NCBI GenBank assembly: GCA_003008705.1
Contig: PDUO01000031.1
Span: forward strand, 1-64,000
Source of the DNA: Pezicula radicicola
Taxonomy: Eukaryota > Ascomycota > Leotiomycetes > Helotiales > Dermateaceae
Length of the DNA stretch: 64,000 bases
Direction: 5' to 3'
Numbering within the stretch: the stretch's first letter is position 1; every line of letters begins with the position of its first letter. Below, piece after piece: positions 21,007-32,131 of this stretch. Made by a program: the position numbers and the translations under genes. The notes under the pieces were generated by a model, which saw nothing but the letters and a program-made list of their open reading frames with translations, was not told where the DNA came from and searched no databases.

Positions 21007-23522
21007 ATGGGTGCTGGTGTGAAATTCCTACAGTAAGCAGTGTCTCTCATCTCAATGTCTGCGAACAAAAGAGGCTAATGATTTCGTAGATGGGTAGTCA
21101 AGAATGATGCGATGAAAAAGTAAGTATATCTTTTTCAGATCAAGTCGGAGAACAAGAATAACTGACTGACTTTGATACAGTGATCCGTAAGACGACTCGT
21201 TCCTGGGGTCCAATGGACAATCAATTGACTGTTTGAACAAAGCCCCGAGATATATGGCTGGAGAGTCTTCATGCTAGCATGTTCTGGTAAGTATTTGAAA
21301 GCTGCTCGAACCATTCCACTCTGGAAACATACTGATGTGAAAATAGCCTGTTTTGGAGGCATGCTTTTCGGTTGGGGTTAGTACTGTCCAACACAGATAT
21401 CCTGGATATTTTCAAAGCTAAGAAACGTAGATATTGGATCCATTGGTGGTATCATTGTCATGCCAGCTTTCACAGCGTAAGTATTTACCACAAATTACAA
21501 AACAGGCTCTCATATACGTCGAAAATACTGATTTCTGTATAGGGAATACGGGATTTCTAGCCTTGGTAAAACGGCTGCTGCTAATCTTACGGCAAATAGT
21601 AAGTTGCTTAATCTTTCTCTCGAGATATTAGAGGGAAGAGAAACTGACAGCTCACCAGTTGTTAGCACTTTACAAGCTGGATGTTTCTTTGGTTCTCTTG
21701 CTGCTGTATGTTTTTATCTTGCTATATACCACTCATCCACTCACTCATAAATGTGAAGATGAGAGATGAGTGAGGAAGTCTAACATTTCGACTAGTATTG
21801 GGTAGCAGACAAATTTGGACGAAGACCTGCATTGTTGATAGCAGCTGGTGTTACGATCCTGGGTGTTATTATACAATCTGCTTCCTCGGGATATATTTCG
21901 TGTCTTTATGTTGGTAGATTGGTTGCTGGTTTCGGGTATGTTTGATATCCCTATCGCTTGTGGTTGATTTTCTTGGGTTTTACTGATGAACTCTGAAGTG
22001 TTGGGGCTGCGAGTATGCTTACTCCGCTTTATGTTTCTGAGAATGCTCCTAGAGGTATGACTTCTATGTTGAGAGAGATGATTTCAGTTGCTAACGTGGG
22101 TTAGCTATTCGTGGTGGATTGACTGGCCTTTACCAGCTTTTCATTGCTACAGGTGAGTTATCCGGACTCCATGTACTCTTAAGACGAGCTTTTGTATATG
22201 TGTGCTGATACTGCAAAGGAACAATGCTCAGTTTCTGGGTCAACTTCGTAAGTATACGTCTTCAATTTCGACTTTTTAAACCACACTTCAGTGAAATATG
22301 TACTGATTGCTGGTACAGGGAACACTGAAGAATCTTCCCGGTAATGCAGTATGGCTCGTTCCTCTAGCCCTCCAAATGCTTCCAGCACTGTAAGTACCAT
22401 AACAAGTCCCACCTCACCTCCACAATCCCCTGACCAAAACTCCCAAAAGCGCACTATTCCTTGGAATAAGTCTCTGTAACGAATCACCCCGCTGGCTAGC
22501 CCGACAAGATAACTGGGAAAAGGCAACCCACGTCCTCTCAAAACTAAGCAATCTCCCCCCAACACACCACTACATACAAGGAGAGCTCCAAGAAATGCGG
22601 GACCAACTCGCCAATGAAGCCATTCTAATAAACGGAGCAACATTCAAAGACCTAATGCTCGAAATGTGGACCATAAAGGGAAATCGAAATCGAGTATTAA
22701 TTTCAATAGGGTTAATGGTATGTCAGCAAATGACAGGTACCAACGCAATTAATTATTATGCCCCGACTATTTTCAAAGGTTTAGGGATTAAAGGTCCTCA
22801 AAATGGATTATTTGCTACAGGAGTTTATGGAATCGTTAAGATGTGTACTTGTGCAGCTTTCTTGTTGTTTGCTGCTGATTCACTGGGGAGGAGAAGGAGT
22901 TTACTCTGGACTAGTATCGCTCAGGGTTGTGCTATGTTTGTTATTGGGTTTTATGTTAGGTTTGATCCACCGGTTGATGGGGCTAGTATTCCTCCTGTTG
23001 GTTATTTTGCTTTGACTTGTATTTTTCTGTTTGCTGGTTTTTTCCGTAAGTTAAACATATTTCTTTTAATAATTTCCTCCTACGTCCAAAGATAAAAGAG
23101 CATACTAATTTTTTTCATCAGAATTCGGCTGGGGACCAGTCTGCTGGATATTAGTATCGGAAATCCCAACAGCAAGACTCAGAGCCCTGAACGTAGCTAT
23201 AGCAGCATCAACACAATGGCTCTTCAATTTCGTAGTAGCTCGCGCTGTTCCCTCCATGTTAGTAACGGTTGGAAATCAGGGATACGGAACTTATTTTATC
23301 TTTGGAAGTTTTTGTTTTAGTATGTTTTTCTTTGTTTGGTTTTTGATTCCGGAGACGAAGGGCATGAGTTTGGAGAAGATGGACGATCTTTTTGGGGTTA
23401 CGGAGTTGGCTAAGGGGATTGATGAGGAACGGGAGGTTGGCGGTGGGGTGGATAGGAGGGAGAGGGGTGCGGAGGTAGAGAAGAGTGATGTTATTGTGGG
23501 AACTGAGCACCGGGAGACATAG
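21007..23522 (+). CDS. MFS sugar transporter, 15 exons including a 6-nt exon
   Basis: Exons: 21007-21032, 21090-21119, 21181-21186, 21243-21286, 21347-21376, 21431-21476, 21543-21598, 21659-21705, 21796-21935, 21999-22054, 22105-22152, 22219-22247, 22319-22389, 22450-23045, 23122-23522; 541 residues. The product has the sugar porter signatures: [31 protein letters not shown], loop 2-3 [35 protein letters not shown], the mid-loop [34 protein letters not shown] and the end [15 protein letters not shown]. It should be a 12-helix proton-coupled or facilitative hexose-type carrier of the plasma membrane; substrate is not readable from sequence. Exon 3 (TGATCC) is only 6 nt; without it Asn-Asp-Pro and the frame are lost. 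Fourteen introns is very many for a fungal gene. Confidence 0.9.
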
Positions 23523-24195
23523 TGATGCTCTGTTGTGAAGGATTTTGTGAGAAGAGAATAGTTCAAGTACTATACTTGCTTAGGCTTGGGGCTATGGTGG
23601 ATCCTTGACAGTTTCTTAAATTGCCACAGAGGATTAGGAGTTGATGCTGATTCTCGTTTTTTTGCTTCTTAACTCAAGTATAGCTTGAACAATTGACTGA
23701 CCTCTCGCGCTACTTTGTCTTAATATGGTTGAGAGTCATTTGTTCATGAGCTTTGAGTCAACTAGCTGAATCAGGTAAGTTACGCAAATCAAGTCACTTA
23801 CTCGAATTAAGTAAGCTCCACAGATTTAAATCAAGTAAGTTACTGAAACTATGTCGGTTACTATTTCTCTTTGCGAGTATTATCCTCATATATATAGTTA
23901 CGTAGCAGTGCCTGCATTCTACGGAGCATTTATTAGTTTCTATAGATAATAGATCTAGTACACTACGTGGGCAGTGAACTAAGTCTCTCTAAGCATTGCA
24001 GCTATGACAGTATGCAATAAATAGTTGTTCCATGTAATCATTTCACAAGCAAATAAAAATCGACGCATAATCTTACTGTAATTTAACGATTGACACCATG
24101 CTAAAATAAAGCAAAAAACCCCCTTCTCTCCGAACCACAAAGTCGTCAAAATCTACTTGGTCTCCTCTCGCATTAAATTCTAACTAGAGTACCCT
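23523..24195. other. Intergenic between convergent genes
   Basis: The MFS gene (+) and the PhyH gene (-) converge here. No gene is seen; the centre holds a block of the 18-bp repeat. Confidence 0.5.
23770..23865 (-). repeat. 18-bp-period dispersed repeat, block 2 (reverse orientation)
   Basis: Units ATCAGGTAAGTTACGCAA (23770-23787), ATCAAGTCACTTACTCGA (23788-23805), ATTAAGTAAGCTCCACAG (23806-23823), a 6-nt interruption, ATCAAGTAAGTTACTGAA (23830-23847) and ACTATGTCGGTTACTATT (23848-23865). Phase is kept at exactly 18 bp in most steps. Confidence 0.82.
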
Positions 24196-25524
24196 TCAAA
24201 CACCATCATTCAATTCATAAGTCTTATTCCACCTCTTTCATCCCATTAGAAAATTTCCTCTCTACTGCATTATAGACCAAGGGGACAAAAAAAGAGAAAG
24301 AGAAAGACATACCTGATCCCAAGGTCTACTTGAATCAACAAATCGAATATCAGTAGCCAAACGAATAATATTATTCGGATCATGATTAATAGTAGAAGCA
24401 TGAATCTACCAAATTCATCAAAGAAGTCAGCAAAAACCTCTAAACCGGCCTCTTGCCTTTCATGTAGAGTTGAAAATACATACGGTATAAGGATTATGAA
24501 GCACCACATCCCCAGCCTCATAATCAGTAGCCAACCACCGTTTATTATGTGTCCTCCCAAATTCAACCGGACCATCAGCCAAAAGACCAGTGGAAAGCAT
24601 ATTCTGATTAAAACCATTCTTGGCTTGCTCATCAGTCAAACCACTAGCTTTAGCCTTAACAGTGAAATCGTCTTCGAATTGTTTTCCAAGTTGTGCTCCT
24701 ATATTTTCCAGACCCCCAAATTTAGCCAATATACACCTAGATTTATTCCTGTAGTGATTGGAGAAGTGCAAGATGGAATGGAAAGGAAAAAGATACGAAG
24801 AAAAGAGAGACAAACCATTCTCAAGATAAATCAACCCACCGCCCCGAATCCCCACATCCCCCATAGGAACCCAAGCCGTAACCGAAGTAGGCTCCCCATA
24901 CCTCAAAAAGATCTGATCATAATGAACACCAATAGCCTTAGTACCCGGAATACTATTTCTCAAAAGGGTCCTCCTAAACTCAGCCATCCTCTTTCTCTTC
25001 CCCCCATTTCCCTCCCCATCAATAACATCAACATCACCAACCCAACCCGTAAAATATTCCACAAAATCAACCAACTCCTTCATCCTACAAAAATCCTCAG
25101 CATACCATTCCTCCTTATGAGCCTCAAGTGCTAAATCAACAAAAGTAGCTGCGTGTTCTCCAGGATGTCCATTACCACCCACAGCACCAGCTCCAATACC
25201 AGGAAATTTTTCGATGGGTTTTGATGAGTCGTAGATTCCTTGGACGGGTGCTGTTGATGGTGCTAGGACTCCTGAGGGGGACATGAAGGAGAAGTATTTT
25301 TGTCGCGCTGTGAGGACTTTGCTGCGGGGAAGAAGTCCCTTGAGGAATAGGTAACCGTCTTCTTCGTAGCGGCGGTGGAGTTCTGTTAATGGGAGGGAAG
25401 GTGATGAGGGTTTGAGGAGTCCGTATTCGGGTAATTGACCATCGTTGACGTAGAGTTTGGGTTCGTTTGAGGGTTCTGAGGTGGTTGAGGAGGGTGGTGG
25501 TGATGAGGTTTCTGCGTGTGGCAT
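24196..25524 (-). CDS. Phytanoyl-CoA dioxygenase (PhyH) family protein
   Basis: Exons (minus strand) 25524-24816, 24698-24484, 24405-24313 and 24234-24196 give 351 residues. The N terminus is Pro/Ser-rich; then a PhyH-type start (HRRYEEDGYLFLKGLL), the iron-binding HxD in GVHYDQIFLR, TAWVPMGDV and GGLIYLENG, and the distal half GDVVLHNPYTIHASTINHD with NIIRLATDIRF and the end PWDQRWNKTYELNDGV. These are the His-Asp-His and Arg elements of 2-oxoglutarate/Fe(II) dioxygenases. The substrate is unknown; fungal members act on acyl-CoA or secondary metabolites. No signal peptide and no evident peroxisomal signal. Intron 1 (117 nt) is a multiple of three without stops; removing it restores LENGAQLGKQFEDD, while keeping it inserts a poor hydrophobic stretch. 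Confidence 0.88.
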
Positions 25525-26990
25525 TTTTGATAGTTATGATTTTTGGAAAGTAGGTGTGATAACTGAGTTGCTTTGTGACAAAGACCTTTAGATTCAAATA
25601 ATATCTGAAGAAATCTTTCAGTGTCTTGAAAAGCTTGAAAGTACTTGAGAGTCGACTGAAATATATACTTATCCAACTAAGTAAGCTCCAACTCGTCCGA
25701 AGAGGGGAAAATTCCCCCATTCAGCTCGCCTGCATATAGGATTGCGCTAAGCGACGCAGCTGAGCAGTTGTGGGGCGGAGTGATTTGCGCTTTCTGGAAG
25801 GCCTAGGTCACTGTTCAGCCACTCAAGAAGTTCCGATTAAATAGAATTGCGTTTTCAAGAAATGCGTTGTCTTCCGGAAAATCGGCAAATTATTGTATCA
25901 CTCTGGGTTGCGAATGGCCGGAAAGGCATACCAAGAACGTGAGGTAGGTGCCAACATGTGATGACACCTAGTACACTGGATATCTAGTGAAACTCCCAAT
26001 TTTGACGACGTGCCCATTTCCATATTTCCAGATATCTCTAACTTATGTATAACTGATCGGATACAGCTCTAGATCTAATAACTTCTTTGGAAACTAGAAT
26101 ATTTTCCGTGGAATACGATATCCCCACGTGACTGACTTAACTTTAGCAAGCCACTTTATCTTAGTAACTTACTTCCTCTAGGCAACTCACTCAATCTACT
26201 CGACCAACTAGACATGAATACACTTACCTTAAGCAACTTACTCTATTCTGTATTCTTGCATGACAATTATAACAACACCTTACAACTAACTATAACTGTA
26301 ATAACAGAGATTAGGTAGTTACTCTAACTTGATTCAGGTCACTTAATTAAGCCAAGTACTTTCCTTAAGCTAAGAAACTCCACATTACTCTACCTGGCTA
26401 CACATCTACATCAACATAGACCTTTTGTCAATCAGGTCAGCTTCATTCCATGGTACATCTACAAATCTCGATATCGCTTCCTTTAAGCCCTTATTTGTAT
26501 AGTTCAATCGGATGCTCATATCGAGTTTACCACAAGAGTGCACTTCCTATGTAAACGTTATACTCAGCTGATATCTATTTTTTGTCTTTGCAAATCCTAT
26601 AATCAGTTGGGCAGGAGTATACCATGGGTCCAGAGAATATCTCTTAAGCGTATTCGCAAACAAACTTTCTGAATTGAGCAAGTGATAAGGTAAGGATATT
26701 TTTGAGTGCAATTGTGTCTCAGTTGATTGAAGTTTGTTGGTCATTGCAATTTCTTTGATTGCAAGACTAAGAAGAATCTGTCTGGAACTGCTACAATGAA
26801 TCAAAAGCGTTTTTGAAACTTGAGTGGGCCTACAACTATTGTGCCCCTCTTCCCTAGTACAAAAAGACGCCTACACAATGGACTTTTGACAACCGCCTTA
26901 ACTATGCAAACACAGATCAACCCCATGGCAGAAACTACGAACCTGCCATCAGCTTCGGTAGTGAGAGCGAGAAATTATAGAACTTGCCAT
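25525..26990. other. Intergenic with repeat array
   Basis: No gene in about 1.5 kb between the PhyH start and the PSAT stop. It carries the best 18-bp array (26128-26250) and a looser second stretch at about 26314-26370 (GTTACTCTAACTTGATTCAG and relatives). Confidence 0.5.
26128..26250 (+). repeat. 18-bp-period dispersed repeat, block 3 (best array)
   Basis: Consecutive 18-mers: GTGACTGACTTAACTTTA (26128), GCAAGCCACTTTATCTTA (26146), GTAACTTACTTCCTCTAG (26164), GCAACTCACTCAATCTAC (26182), TCGACCAACTAGACATGA (26200), then a 15-nt unit (26218) and GCAACTTACTCTATTCTG (26233). Shared core is G-x-A-A-C-T-x-A-C-T with a variable half; units are diverged, so the array is old. Confidence 0.85.
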
Positions 26991-28435
26991 TTATTGAGTT
27001 CCTGCAAAAGAGTTGATGTATGCGGCCAACTTCTCAGCACCCTCGAGCGAAATAGAATTATAGTTGCTGGCCCGGATACCACCCACACTTCTGTGACCCT
27101 TAAGTCCGGTAAGACCAAGTTTTTCTGCTCCACCTAGAAATTGCTTTTCTGACTCCGCAATATCTTCAAGCTGCGAGAAGTTAGCAATTATCTACTAAAC
27201 AGATCAAATTATTTAACCATACCTTTGTGACTCTGAAGCAAATGTTCATTCTTGAACGAACAGTCTTCTCTGGGACAATCTAAGACGATGTTAGTTTAGC
27301 CACTAAGTGACACTGCACTGAAATTTACATACCTTATAAACATTAGGATGAGCATCCAGTGCAGCGTATATGAGCTTTGCTTTCTTGTCTGCCACCGTTT
27401 GTTGCCCGTCAACTTTATCACTGAAGTTCTTCAATAAGCTTTTTAGAACTTGGCCGGCAATATATACACTGTGCGATATTAGCTTTGACCTCAAATACAC
27501 TGTAGTGGATCATACTCAAAGATGCTCAAGGTATTGTACAAGCTGTTGTTCTTAGCAATCGTCTCGTAGGAAAGAACAATTGGACCAATTGGCAAGCCAA
27601 GTTTTCTCATTAGAGATGGTGCTGGTGTTGCAACACTTGGAGGAAGTAGACTCTTCTTGATGATAACCACTGTCACCCCAGTACAGCCCAAATTCTTTTG
27701 AGCACCAAAGAAAATCAAAGAGAAGTTCTTGACTGGTATCCGGCGGGAGAGGATATTTGAAGACATGTCAGCAACGACAATCGGCTCGTCCCCACCATTT
27801 GGCTTCAAGATCTCTGGGAATTCAGGGAACTCAACGCCATCGACCGTTTCGTTATCACAGTAGTAAACCATGGCAGGATTTTTAGAAAGCGTCCATGACT
27901 TTTCCTCAGGTATCTTTCCAAACTTTCCATCGTTCGCCTTTCGTGCATCGGTAGCCACATTGACATGCTCTGGTCCTAACAATCTCGTCGCTTCTTGACT
28001 AGCCTTCAAAGACCAAGATCCTGTAACAAGATAGTCGATCTTAAGCTCCTGTTCTACAGCCTTGCGTAATTCAGTAACGATGAGATCGTCGCTGATTTCT
28101 TGGCCTTCTTTGATACCCAGCTCCTTCAGTATCTTCTGCTTCCTTCGCTCCACCCAGATACCCACCAAGTTGTAAACCGTAGCTGAGAACTCGCCGCTAC
28201 CTCCACCTTGCATAAAAAGGATCTCGTAGTCATCTGGGACATCGAGATAGGTGGCCAAGTCAGCTTTTGTGGTGTTGAGAATGTTCTCAGCGAGTTTGGA
28301 GCGGTGAGAATGTTCTGCAAGACCAAGACCGGTTCCCTCAAAGTTCACCAACGCTTCAGCTGCATTCTGTAGTACGGGGGTTGGCAGCAACGCTGGACCA
28401 GCCCCAAAGTATGTAATATTCTCACGTTGAGTCAT
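26991..28435 (-). CDS. SER1: Phosphoserine aminotransferase
   Basis: Exons (minus) 28435-27516, 27468-27333, 27279-27223 and 27170-26991 give 430 residues. It converts 3-phosphohydroxypyruvate plus glutamate to phosphoserine, the second step of serine synthesis, with pyridoxal phosphate. Family motifs: ITYFGAGPALLPTPVL at the start, FMQGGGSGEFSATVYNL, NETVDGVEFPE, ADMSSNILSR, the PLP lysine in FFGAQKNLGCTGVTVV, VPEKTVRSRMNICFRV and the end GLTGLKGHRSVGGIRASNYN. I start at MTQRENITYFG, as in other PSATs. The frame is open upstream to an ATG at 28582, adding 49 basic residues; a longer, perhaps organellar, form is possible but the stretch has little conservation character. A perfect TGACTCA lies upstream. 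Confidence 0.94.
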
Positions 28436-29443
28436 TTTGTGGCGTGAGAGGCGATTCCTTCGTCGCTGATTCAAAGCTCGTAATTCGTTGATTCTGTCGG
28501 CGGAAGTATCGATAATTTTCAGGTCGTCTTCTGAAGCTCTTGATCCGAGCACGAGTTCGATGGTTTTGGTTCTTAAAGACATATTTAGTTATGAAATTAA
28601 AGAGAAGAGCCGCGAGGAATACTTACGGCCTCTTTGGGTGAGTTAGATGAATAGTTCGCGGGCGCTTTCCCAAAGAGTATGCTGAAGTTCTGGGTGTGCG
28701 GGTGTTCGAGGAAGTCGAAGAGGTCTGGAAATTTTGGGTTTGTAGGCAGAGATTGACATACAAGTCTCTGTCAGGCAATTCGTTAGCCATAGTCATATCA
28801 TTCGTAACAGATGTTTTTCGCCGATTGCGGAGTCAAAGTGATGTGATGATGTTGTCAAGGGACGAAATGGCATTTGTACTTACAATGGGCAATGCTCTTT
28901 CCTTTCAATTGAGTCGTATCAAGTCGTAAGTCGGTGACAAAGGAAGCTGCGAGTGGATGAATTGAAGGGAAGGGAGGGAAGTGAAGGGAAGTGACTCAAA
29001 AGTGTTCTTACCCCAGATTTTCGAGGTGGGATGTTTAGCGCCTTCGGTAATCGCACCATCTCGCGTACAGGGGAAGAGGGGTACTTCTGACAAGCTACTG
29101 GTAAGATACTGTACATAGTATGCACTCTTGTATCAGCTTGTCTCTCTGAAAGTTTACGGATTAATCTAGGTAATTAATCTAATACAAATATGCGCATGTC
29201 ATACAGGACAGACTATTCTACCAAAGAATACCACCACCAATACTCCTCGATTAAATTTAAGCTGGCGGCATTGTGCTCCGCTAACCGACCCGAGTTCAAA
29301 AAGCCCCTATCTTTTCGGTCTACTGTGGAACGAGGAGAATAGTCGTGGCACAGGTACTATATTCCCCATACAGATTATAAGCTCTTTCCTTTGCCTTGTA
29401 TTTGAAATATACAAAATTCTTTGTAGAATTTTGGCTGCAGATA
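28436..29443. other. PSAT upstream region
   Basis: This 1 kb lies between the PSAT start and the stop of the Zn2Cys6 gene, both on the minus strand. It includes the open extension to 28582 and a likely 5' UTR. No further gene is seen. Confidence 0.5.
28992..28998. promoter_or_regulatory. Candidate Gcn4/CpcA site (TGACTCA)
   Basis: The perfect palindromic-type word TGACTCA lies about 560 bp upstream of the PSAT start. Gcn4/CpcA binds TGASTCA and activates amino acid genes under starvation, so the position is sensible for a serine gene. A 7-mer can occur by chance. The same word at the PSAT ATG itself (ATGACTCAA) is coding coincidence. Confidence 0.35.
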
Positions 29444-32131
29444 TCATATACGATATCCTGGGTCGGTAAGTCCCATGCCTGTACTATCTGCGTCCCAAGC
29501 GTCTTGCAAGAACTCTTCCCAGATAACCCAGTCGACAGTCTCAGTCATTTGCTCAGGCTCGATAAGGCTTTCGGCTGCAGGAACAGGAAGGCCCTGATTT
29601 CTTTGCCGCATGGAGTAATGCTGTGGAAGTTGCAAGCCTGGGCTGGGATTCGCCAATGGCGCTTGTATGCCTGTCCATTGTGTATTCATATCGTCAATAG
29701 CCGTCACACTGACTTGTTTGTTGTTGTAAGCCATAATCCGAGGCTCATTATGTACTATTGGATGATTCTGCATCGATGCATCCGGTGTGTGACCAGCGAT
29801 AAGAGCATCCGATCTTACTATTTTCGCCTTGTGGTACAGCTTCTTGATAGGTCGCCCTATACGACTTCCTTTCGCATCAGAAAGTCGCTCGCCATATTTA
29901 TTAAAGAGTTTGTTGATAATAGCCCAGCCTCGATCTACGAGAGGTCCGCGAGTCTGTATACAGAGCTCTGCAAGAGTTACTGCAAGCGCGTGCCACTGAA
30001 CCCAAGAACGAAAATGCCACCACCACAAGATTGTATGTTTGTTGGTTTCCAGATCTTCAAGAAGCTCCAAGAATGTTACGCCATTGCTCAGTGCGACTTC
30101 TTTGTCGACTGGAGGTGGAGATGTGTTGGCCGGTGTTTGCAAAGGAAAGTGGAGGACGAGAAAGACTTTGATTTTGATCACTTGTGCTACTTTTGCGCAC
30201 ATCCATTGGAAGGAATCCGAAATATCGCAGTGTTTGATGATGTTTTCTTCTAGGTTTCGGCAAAACTCTCCTGCCAAGAGCTCCTGTTGCTCCCAATTGG
30301 AACGGTTATGGTCGTAATGAACTTTTGAGGGCGATGCGTAGTGAAGTTTGGTATGCAGGCTGTAGACCTCGTAACCAATTTGACCAAATGCCATTATTGT
30401 GGCATGGCTTTTACTTGTTACAGGTACCAAGCTGCTAGGGTCAAGGTCGTCGTCATCGGCATTGGCCGGTCTTGGAGTGCTGAAACTGACTTCATATATC
30501 ATTGGATCAAGACCTCGGTCTTCTGATTGCCAGATATCATGGATGCAAATCTGCCACCACAACCGACGTCGCATCTCGGTCTCGAAAGGTGTGAATACAG
30601 TATCAGGGCTTTCACGGTGTAGACCAAGTGCGTGTGCGACTCGTACTGCCAAACTCAACAAAGTCCATGCCAGCCGCTTTTCCCGTCCAAACCGGAAGCA
30701 TAACTGAAGTTAAGTCAGCAAGGAATCTCATTTCTTAAGTTAAGTATGAACAAGATCCAGGGGACAAAGTTTGAAACTGGCACGCTCAACTTGAGTTATT
30801 CAAGCTAGTTCAATGGCTTAGCATGCCGACTGCGGACAGACTTAGCTTAGACTTGTGTTCTCAGGCTTAAACGAGGTAACGCTTCTGATGAGTGACTTCA
30901 TTTTCACCACCTTGATGGTTCGAGTAACTTAAACTGCGGTACAAGCGATGACAGTAATCCTTGTTTATGCCACTCGGCTTCGAGGTCTGATTTGGAGTGA
31001 TTGATCAAGAATATGATTTGAAAACTGGGAGGTTTAAGGGAAATTCCCCCCTGGCAATCGTCAACCTGTTTTAAGATTTCTAGACAAAAGGAGAAGTTTC
31101 TGTGCTAATAATTATCAAAAGGTAATAGTAACAGCTCTTACCAAAAATATCATAAATGCCTGAAGAGAAACCACATCAACGTCGTCCAAGAAATTTGCAT
31201 TGTTCAAGGCATGTATAACCGCAAGCTTGTATCGCTCATACAAGACATCTTTTGACTGTCCAAAGTGTTTGATACACTCCGGCGAAGACAAGCTGGTAAC
31301 TGCAGCTAAATATACGGCAAAAGTAAGTGCCTCCAGGCCTGTGTCTGCACATGGACCATTAAGACGTTGGGATCTCGCCAATATGGACGACATGGCCGTG
31401 GGCTTGTGTAATATCTTGAAGAGCGGATCCACTCTTGAGAAATACATATTACAGAGGGTTGCAGTGTGAGTGACTGGAGGGTGATAGAACCTCAAATTGA
31501 CATGTGCTGATGACACATTGAAGAAGAGCGATGATGTTGGCTGGGTATTCATTGCCGACGGCGATGAAGGTTTCGAGTCTTCATACTCGTCGTCCTCGTC
31601 AGATGGTTCATCTAACAACTGCCTGAGACCGTCCACTTCGGCCGTTAGAATTTGCCAGAACTGGTTACTAGAATGGTGGGTTTCGTTTGATTTGTGAGGG
31701 CCAGGATTGGTAGGATATTGTAATGGCCTATCATTCTTAGTTTCCCAAAATCCCGCCCTGTACTCCTGATTTAATTGAGGCTGATACAATTCTCTAGACA
31801 CTGAGGCCTGAGACTGGACTAGCACACTTGGAGCATCACCATCCAGATTCTTCGATACGAGACTCTCTAGACGCGCGACACGGCTAAGAAGTTCGCTGTG
31901 CTTTCTGGGATCTCTTCGTGTTCGGAGTCTTCCTGGATAAGCACACTCCATTCCCATACGCTGGCATCCTGCACAAGGATGACCTCGATCGCATTTTATC
32001 TTTCGTAATCTGCATCTTTTACAACTCAACGGCTTCAGGCCACTGCTTGGGGTCGCAGTCGTGGATGTAGGAGAGGCCTGCTGTGCTGCTTCGCTAGCAA
32101 GGGACTCAAGATTCTGAAATGCATCCGTCAT
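29444..32131 (-). CDS. Zn2Cys6 fungal transcription factor
   Basis: Two exons (minus), 32131-31142 and 30703-29444, give 749 residues. Residues about 36-65 hold the binuclear zinc cluster CKRCRLRKIKCDRGHPC-AGC-QRMGMEC (C-x2-C-x6-C-x5-C-x2-C-x6-C), followed by a basic linker and a short leucine-rich coil (ELLSRVARLESLV). The middle homology region follows: MYFSRVDPLFKILHKP, then across the intron FMIFLLCFRFGREKRLAWTLLSLAVRVAHALGLHRE and EMRRRLWWQICIHD. The C terminus is Gln/Pro- and acidic-rich, as in activation domains. It should be a nuclear DNA-binding regulator of CGG-containing sites; its targets are not evident. The intron (438 nt) is exceptionally long for this region and contains words like the 18-bp repeat. 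Joining at TTG|TTA rebuilds the conserved helix without a gap. Confidence 0.9.

Noticed and set aside
24382..25134. 250-codon plus-strand frame
   Set aside because: It is antisense to the PhyH-family gene, whose motifs and splice sites are clear.
28428..28434. TGAGTCA at the PSAT start codon as a regulator site
   Set aside because: It is formed by the coding sequence ATG-ACT-CAA and needs no regulatory explanation.
29396..30253. 285-codon plus-strand frame
   Set aside because: It is antisense to exon 2 of the Zn2Cys6 regulator and has no motif of its own.
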